Below, in pieces: positions 58,786 through 64,000 of a DNA stretch of 64,000 bases. Origin of the DNA: Thalassotalea sp. 1_MG-2023 (GTDB lineage: Bacteria > Pseudomonadota > Gammaproteobacteria > Enterobacterales > Alteromonadaceae); NCBI RefSeq assembly GCF_030546745.1, contig NZ_JAUOPD010000010.1:1-64000 (forward strand). The letters run 5' to 3'. A program made the translations under genes and the position numbers. How positions within the stretch are numbered: position 1 is the first letter of the stretch; each line of letters starts with the position of its first letter. The notes beneath the pieces were generated by a model. It had not been told where the DNA came from. It was given only the letters and a program-made list of their open reading frames with translations, and ran no database searches.

Positions 58786-59055
58786 TTACTCATTAATTTG
58801 ATAATTCGCTTTGGGTTTTCGATGGTAAAACAACGCTCTTATTGCGCAATAAGTAATTACGATGATTAAAACACTGGTTAATATCTTGTCGAAAAAACCA
58901 TGCAAATCTACTTCAATATGCAAAGCCTGATGCGTTAACCAAACAATGACACTTGCAGGCTCCCCTTGCAGCAGATTAATTGCAAGCACAGCACTACAAA
59001 CTAATAATATTACGCCAAGAAATTTGGCAAAAAGTGAATAGGCGACGCTTTCCAT
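58786..59055 (-). CDS. Small membrane protein, unknown function
   Basis: 89 aa with two hydrophobic segments (about 7-27 and 57-76) joined by an acidic/His-rich loop (LTHQALHIEVDLHGFFDKIL). No family recognised. AAGGG precedes the ATG. It is convergent with the trp operon. Confidence 0.65.
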   Translation of the reverse strand: MESVAYSLFAKFLGVILLVCSAVLAINLLQGEPASVIVWLTHQALHIEVDLHGFFDKILTSVLIIVITYCAIRALFYHRKPKANYQINE

Positions 59056-59204
59056 AGTAACCCTTATCTACCTTATTATTGTTAACAATACTTTCGAAAT
59101 TATGTTTAATAACACTTAAAAGACGGATGTAAACAAACAGCCCTTAAGCCATTGGAATAATAAATTAGTCTTCGCATTAAAACATTTATTACACCCTATT
59201 TGTG

Positions 59205-60164
59205 TTATTTTTGGTTATCAATACGCGATAAAATAGTTTGGCAAAGTTCATGAGTTGCCAATATATCTTCAAGATGTTTGGGCGAATACAATTGATTATC
59301 TTTAATTATAGCTTGCCAATCAGAGAACAAATCAACAAAACCCCGAGTAAATAAATAGCTTTGCCAATCTGAAAAGCCAAGCTGTGACTTGATGCCAGAC
59401 TGCACTTTCCATCCCGTCGTCAAATTATTAATATAGTGTTTTTGATGTGCGCAGTAGTACTCTATTGTTTCTTCAGTTGTGCCCGCAACACGATTCATAC
59501 TGCCTTCGAATAGTGCATTATTATAAGTGAACCGAATACTAATATTACCCAAGTGTTCACCAACAAAATATGCATGTACGTCGAGGCTTTGAGTAATCTC
59601 TTTTAAGCTAGCGTTGGAAAGAAAACGCAAGCCATCAACCACATGTATAAAGTCATTAAATATCGTATTTTGCGCAGTAGATAGTATGTTATTTCTATTT
59701 TTTTGCCATTTAACATGTATTGGGCTACTTTGCTTTAACCCACTAATTAGCGGTGCATACCGCCTATTCATCGCTAAAAACAGTGGTGTGTTATTAGCCT
59801 TTGCTATATCGACTAAATGTCGACATTCTTCAATTTTCAAGCTTAATGGTTTATCAACAAACGTAGCAATGTTAGCTTTTAATAATGTTGATGCTATTGG
59901 GTAATGTGCTTCTGTTGCACTGTGGACCATCGCAGCATCGGGCTTAGTCTGCACCAGGCTTTCGATATCTTGATAGCATTCATTAATGCGATATTGCTGC
60001 GCAAGTTGCGTTAACGTTTCAACATTTCTCGTCACTAAGATCGGCGAAACATCTCCCCGATTAGCTACAATTGGTAAGTAGGCTTTTTGGGCAATATCAC
60101 CCAGCCCAATCATCGCAATTCTTTGTTTTTCTCCGCTTTCGATGCTCAAGCTTTCATCCCTCAT
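59205..60164 (-). CDS. Gfo/Idh/MocA family oxidoreductase (MviM/YceM-like)
   Basis: 319 aa. N-terminal Rossmann fold (IAMIGLGDIAQKAYLPIV), VDKPLSLKIEECR with the conserved Lys of this family, and NRRYAPL; C-terminal GFO_IDH_MocA-type domain. It resembles E. coli YceM/MviM in motifs and length. Substrate is unknown, probably a sugar or sugar-derived alcohol oxidised with NAD(P). Starts: ATG at 60164, or a TTG five codons later that has a GAGGG site; the former is given. Confidence 0.82.
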   Translation of the reverse strand: MRDESLSIESGEKQRIAMIGLGDIAQKAYLPIVANRGDVSPILVTRNVETLTQLAQQYRINECYQDIESLVQTKPDAAMVHSATEAHYPIASTLLKANIATFVDKPLSLKIEECRHLVDIAKANNTPLFLAMNRRYAPLISGLKQSSPIHVKWQKNRNNILSTAQNTIFNDFIHVVDGLRFLSNASLKEITQSLDVHAYFVGEHLGNISIRFTYNNALFEGSMNRVAGTTEETIEYYCAHQKHYINNLTTGWKVQSGIKSQLGFSDWQSYLFTRGFVDLFSDWQAIIKDNQLYSPKHLEDILATHELCQTILSRIDNQK

Positions 60165-60275
60165 AAACAATTGATGATAATACCTATTAATAAAGGCGTT
60201 TTAGATTATCCGCGTAAATAAGGGGCCCGATAGAACAGTTTGGTACTGTCCATTTAAACAAACTTTAGCGGAAAA

Positions 60276-60302
60276 AAAAGCGCTTCCACTGGTCGCGCTT
60301 TT
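60276..60302 (-). terminator. Intrinsic terminator after glnS
   Basis: AAAAGCGC (60276-60283) with GCGCTTTT (60295-60302), 11-nt loop, preceded on the plus strand by more A, which gives a T run on the minus strand. It lies 17 bp after the glnS stop codon. Confidence 0.8.
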
Positions 60303-60318
60303 CATTTTATCTTATTTT

Positions 60319-61992
60319 TTAAGAGGCTGATATTTTAGCCCAAGTATCTCGTAAACCTACGGTTCTATTAAATACCAACTTACCCTCTGAAGTATCTTTA
60401 TTATCGAGGCAAAAATACCCCTGACGCTCAAATTGATAAGCTATTTCTGGTTTTGCTAATGCAAGTGCAGGTTCTACTTTCGCACTGTCAATAACCACTA
60501 GCGATTCAGGGTTTAACACTGAATGAAAGTCTTCTGCTGCTGCTGGGTTAGGGACAGTAAACAAACGATCATATAAACGTACCGTAGCGTCTAACGCTTG
60601 CGCTGCTGATACCCAATGTATAACGCCTTTAGGTTTTGTGCCATCTTCAGGGTTTTTACCCAAGGTTTTATCGTCATAAGTACAATAAACCGTGGTAACA
60701 TTTCCTTCAGTATCTTTATCGCAACGCGTAGCGGTTACAACATAAGCACCACGTAAACGTACCGCTTTACCTAACACTAAGCGTTTATACTTTTTGTTTG
60801 CTTCTTCACGAAAATCTTCTACTTCGATCAACAGTTCTTTACTGAATGGAACAGAACGATTTCCTTGAGATTCATCACTAGGATGGTTTTTAATCGTTAG
60901 CGTTTCTACACGATCTTCAGGGTAATTTTCAATCACTAACTTAATAGGCTCTAATACCGCCATAGCACGCGGCGCATTATCATTTAAATCTTCACGAATA
61001 CAGGCTTCAAGTACGCCCATTTCGACGGTGTTATCCATTTTGGTTACACCAATACGCTTAGCAAATTCACGTATTGAATTTGGCGTAAAACCTCTACGAC
61101 GCAACGCAGAAACAGTTGGCATTCTTGGATCATCCCAACCTGATACTACTTTTTCTTCGACTAACGCATTTAACTTGCGTTTGCTCATCATGGTATATTC
61201 TAAATTTAAACGAGAAAACTCATACTGATGTGGTGCCGAATCGATAGTGATATTTTCAATCACCCAGTCGTATAATCGTCGGTTATCTTGAAACTCCAAA
61301 GTACATAATGAATGCGTAACATTTTCGATCGCATCAGAAATACAGTGCGTAAAATCATACATCGGATAAATGCACCATTTATCACCCGTTTGATGGTGAT
61401 GAGCAAATTTAATGCGATAAATTACAGGGTCACGCATGCACATAAAGCTCGAACTCATGTCGATTTTTGCACGTAACGAACATTCCCCTTCCTTGAATTC
61501 GCCTTGTTTCATTTTTTCAAATAACGCAAGGTTTTCATCAATAGACGTGTCACGATAAGGGCTGTTTTTCCCTGGCGCTTTTAAAGTGCCTCTGTATTCA
61601 CGCGTTTGTTCATTATTTAGGAAACACACATATGCTAAGCCTTTTTCAATAAGCTCTACTGCAAACCCGTATAATTGATCAAAATAGTTCGATGAATAAC
61701 GTACATCGCCTGACCATTCAAAACCTAACCAATGCACATCGTTTTTTATCGAATTAACATAATCGATGTCTTCTTTTTCTGGATTAGTATCATCAAAGCG
61801 TAAATTACATTGACCATTATAATCTTCTGCAAGACCAAAATTTAGGCAAATAGATTTCGCATGGCCAATATGTAAGTAACCATTTGGCTCTGGTGGAAAA
61901 CGCGTCTGAATATTATTGTGCTTTCCACTATCAAGATCAGCATCAATAATTTGACGAATAAAGTTAGATGGACGGTTTTCTACTTCCGACAT
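60319..61992 (-). CDS. glnS: Glutaminyl-tRNA synthetase
   Basis: 557 aa class-I aminoacyl-tRNA synthetase. Visible: [17 protein letters not shown] (HIGH motif), [11 protein letters not shown], and MMSKRKL (KMSKS equivalent), plus the two anticodon-binding beta-barrels in the C-terminal third. It charges tRNA-Gln directly. Monocistronic, with a terminator downstream; a GAGG lies 11 bases before the ATG. Confidence 0.97.
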   Translation of the reverse strand: MSEVENRPSNFIRQIIDADLDSGKHNNIQTRFPPEPNGYLHIGHAKSICLNFGLAEDYNGQCNLRFDDTNPEKEDIDYVNSIKNDVHWLGFEWSGDVRYSSNYFDQLYGFAVELIEKGLAYVCFLNNEQTREYRGTLKAPGKNSPYRDTSIDENLALFEKMKQGEFKEGECSLRAKIDMSSSFMCMRDPVIYRIKFAHHHQTGDKWCIYPMYDFTHCISDAIENVTHSLCTLEFQDNRRLYDWVIENITIDSAPHQYEFSRLNLEYTMMSKRKLNALVEEKVVSGWDDPRMPTVSALRRRGFTPNSIREFAKRIGVTKMDNTVEMGVLEACIREDLNDNAPRAMAVLEPIKLVIENYPEDRVETLTIKNHPSDESQGNRSVPFSKELLIEVEDFREEANKKYKRLVLGKAVRLRGAYVVTATRCDKDTEGNVTTVYCTYDDKTLGKNPEDGTKPKGVIHWVSAAQALDATVRLYDRLFTVPNPAAAEDFHSVLNPESLVVIDSAKVEPALALAKPEIAYQFERQGYFCLDNKDTSEGKLVFNRTVGLRDTWAKISAS

Positions 61993-62156
61993 GAAGGGTC
62001 AATCCTCAAAAAACAAAGCAATAAATTAATCGCGTATTATGTCAAAAAGCCACGCTAACTTACAGCGCAAAATGCGGCTAACGATAAATTCTTTATAACG
62101 CGTTAAAACAGCATCGTTCTGTTAAACGCGTTATGTTAAAAGCCATACAATTACTG

Positions 62157-63374
62157 CTAGCTATCTTTATTCAATTGCAACTGAGAAAACACTTCTGGAT
62201 TGGGGAAGCCATCGGCTACCAACGAGTGTTTTAATTGAAAAGCACGAATGGCTTTTCGGCTGTTTGGCCCCCAAATTCCGTCAGGTTTACCACTTTCAAA
62301 ACCCATCTCATTTAACGTTGCTTGTAACTGCTCCATTTGGTGACGACTAAAATGCAATGGCTTAGGATCTTTGATCGGCTGTACACCTTGCGAACCTACA
62401 AGCTTATCCGCCAAGATACCGACTGAAAGCGCGTAATTTTTCGATAAATTCCATTTCATAATCACATCAAAGTTGCGGTAAACTAAAAACGCATTACCTT
62501 GATATCCGTTAGGTAACACTAATTCAGCTTGAATATCAGCTACGGGCAGCATTTTTCCATTTATTTGCTTAACGCCTGCATTTGCAAACTTCTTTAACGC
62601 ATACCGTGTGTCAAATTCAAAGGCGCTAAAATCAAAGTTTTCTGGTAAACGTACTTCTCTTCCCCAGCGTATAGAGGGTTCCCAACCTATTTTATTGAGA
62701 TAATTTGCTGCACTCGTTAAAGCATCAACTTCGCTTTGCCACACATCTATTTTACCGTCACCATCGCCATCAATCGCATATTTTTTAAAGGCAGAAGGCA
62801 TAAACTGCATATGGCCCATTGCCCCAGCCCACGAACCAGATAATTGCTCAACCTTAACGGTATCTTGATCAATTAAATGAAATAAATCGAAAAGTTCACT
62901 CGTGAAATAACGTTTCCTACGTTTGTCACACGCTAATGTGGCGATTGAATTAAGCACTGACATCTTGCCTTTATGACGACCAAAAACGGTTTCTAATCCC
63001 CAAAAAGAGACGAGATATTGCGGCGCTACACCATACTTTTCTTGCAGGCTTGATAATAGATTTTCATGTTTTTTTAGCATGATTCGACCATGCTTAATAT
63101 GATATTGACTCACGCGCTTATCGACATACTGCGCAAAACTTTGAGCAAACTCTGGTTGGTTTTTATCTAACGATATAACACGCTCCACAGGAGCAAGCGT
63201 TTTAATGACTTGTTGAATTTTAGGAGAAAGTCCTTTGTTATCCGCTAAATTAGAAAATCGCTGTTGGCATTGCTCAAAGGTCTCTATGGAGCTTGCTGAT
63301 GCTTGAGCGAGTATTAACGTTGTGGATAAGCCTATAAGCCATTTGGATAGCTTAGGAGAAAGTTTGTGCTGCAT
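62157..63374 (-). CDS. Lytic murein transglycosylase with C-terminal peptidoglycan-binding domain
   Basis: 405 aa. Signal peptide about 1-28, SLT_2 domain with catalytic Glu in SFWGLETVFG, LSGSWAGAMGHMQFMPSAF and IDGDGDGKIDVW, then a PG_binding_1 domain (about 340-400; DGIWGPNSRKAIRAFQ). It is a soluble periplasmic MltB-type enzyme and a paralogue of the protein at 44125-45159, which lacks the binding domain. The frame starts at a TTG, but the ATG at 63374 gives a normal signal peptide. Confidence 0.92.
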   Translation of the reverse strand: MQHKLSPKLSKWLIGLSTTLILAQASASSIETFEQCQQRFSNLADNKGLSPKIQQVIKTLAPVERVISLDKNQPEFAQSFAQYVDKRVSQYHIKHGRIMLKKHENLLSSLQEKYGVAPQYLVSFWGLETVFGRHKGKMSVLNSIATLACDKRRKRYFTSELFDLFHLIDQDTVKVEQLSGSWAGAMGHMQFMPSAFKKYAIDGDGDGKIDVWQSEVDALTSAANYLNKIGWEPSIRWGREVRLPENFDFSAFEFDTRYALKKFANAGVKQINGKMLPVADIQAELVLPNGYQGNAFLVYRNFDVIMKWNLSKNYALSVGILADKLVGSQGVQPIKDPKPLHFSRHQMEQLQATLNEMGFESGKPDGIWGPNSRKAIRAFQLKHSLVADGFPNPEVFSQLQLNKDS

Positions 63375-63461
63375 TGAAAAATCCAAATATAAAGAATGAC
63401 ACTTGCACGTTATACAATTGCAGAAAATTAGTAAAGCTGCTTAATCGCAAATTATCAACGA

Positions 63462-64000
63462 TTACTCGTATGCAGGGAAATATTGCTGCATTATTTGCCG
63501 ATACATTCGATGTACTTGTAAGTCACCATAACTATAAACGGCCATTTTATGAGAATATTCTTTAAACACAGGAACAAATGCTAAGTTATCATTCACAGCA
63601 TATTGTTTCATGATCGCTAATAATACTCTTTCAGGGTGACCTAAACCATTTTCATCCGGCTGTCGAGCAAGTTGCGCATTTAGCGCATTTTTTATCATGC
63701 ATAAATGTATCGGAAGTTGTTTTAATAATATGCTAAATTGAGCAAAATCATGGTGATAGAAAGCTTGCCAACATTGAGTGAAAAAAGCTAGGTCTTCTTG
63801 CGAAAGTGAGATTGCATTTTCTTGCGCAAGTATCAATTCAAGATCCGTCATACCAGCAAAGCTATATTCATTACCTGCATTAGGTTTTACCCAACGCACT
63901 TTACTTACATGATTATTCGCTAATAAAGAACATACGTACCACATATTAACTTGACAGAACAAGTCTTCCTCAAACCACAATTCAATGAGATTTTCATGAG
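63462..64000 (-). CDS. DUF1835-like protein, 5' end cut by window edge
   Basis: At least 178 codons; the frame is open to position 64000, where the upstream residues read HENLIELWFEED, so the true start lies outside the window. A shorter reading from a TTG at 63980 is unlikely. The segment LWFEEDLFCQVNMWYVCSLLA matches what I recall of DUF1835-type proteins; function unknown. It precedes the transglycosylase gene on the same strand. Confidence 0.65.
   Translation of the reverse strand, partial: HENLIELWFEEDLFCQVNMWYVCSLLANNHVSKVRWVKPNAGNEYSFAGMTDLELILAQENAISLSQEDLAFFTQCWQAFYHHDFAQFSILLKQLPIHLCMIKNALNAQLARQPDENGLGHPERVLLAIMKQYAVNDNLAFVPVFKEYSHKMAVYSYGDLQVHRMYRQIMQQYFPAYE

Noticed and set aside
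1-64000. CRISPR array, insertion sequence, prophage or integron
   Set aside because: No spaced direct-repeat array, transposase, integrase or terminal inverted repeats were seen; genes are housekeeping or metabolic with uniform base composition.

Overview
The window is chromosomal DNA from a low-GC marine gammaproteobacterium, most likely an alteromonad of the Colwelliaceae/Thalassotalea type (inferred from protein content and gene order, not from a 16S sequence). Supporting signs are enterobacterial-like synteny (gmhB beside an rRNA operon; rnd-ycgL-mltB-ycgN; rluB-scpB-scpA-yciO-yciV-trp), a MerR-type LiuR leucine regulon, a large TonB-dependent receptor next to a flavin halogenase, and a DUF3718-type protein. 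No phage, insertion sequence, CRISPR array or tRNA gene was seen; nearly everything is intact chromosomal coding sequence.

Layout. 1-400: minus-strand promoters and leader of an rRNA operon whose 16S gene lies just off the left edge. 435-6337: gmhB, an SDR reductase, an AcuI-type reductase and a fused isobutyryl-CoA mutase (icmF). 6597-18875: a carbohydrate-sensing and uptake locus with an AraC regulator, S9 peptidase, secreted GH18 enzyme, flavin halogenase, TonB-dependent receptor and a membrane-anchored regulator that joins a catalytically dead GH18 domain to a LytTR DNA-binding domain. 19553-29530: leucine/isovalerate catabolism (thiolase, liuR, liuABCDE, scoAB) with two LiuR-like operators. 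29720-35627: a c-di-GMP-I riboswitch driving a DUF3718 gene, a patatin lipase, a CPA2 antiporter and a GGDEF diguanylate cyclase. 35633-49676: rhlE, an AGCS symporter, pntAB, a solute-binding protein, ycgN/mltB/ycgL/rnd, rluB, scpBA and yciO. 49745-58633: yciV, divergent from an attenuator-controlled aroF-trpEGD(CF)BA operon. 58786-64000: a small membrane protein, an MviM-like oxidoreductase, glnS, a second MltB-type transglycosylase and a gene cut by the right edge.

How the parts fit. The liu operon plus scoAB and the thiolase can take isovaleryl-CoA through to acetyl-CoA. The trp operon begins with its own DAHP synthase, so one attenuator can set both entry into the shikimate pathway and the tryptophan branch. 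The 7-19 kb locus looks like a complete sense-and-import unit for an amino-sugar polymer, probably chitin-like oligosaccharides: pseudo-GH18 sensor, outer-membrane receptor, active GH18 enzyme.

Most worth a second look are the pseudo-GH18/LytTR regulator (16080-18875), the two tryptophan-rich leader ORFs flanking the trp attenuator (50687-50905), and the c-di-GMP riboswitch with a long-range alternative helix (29751-29872).
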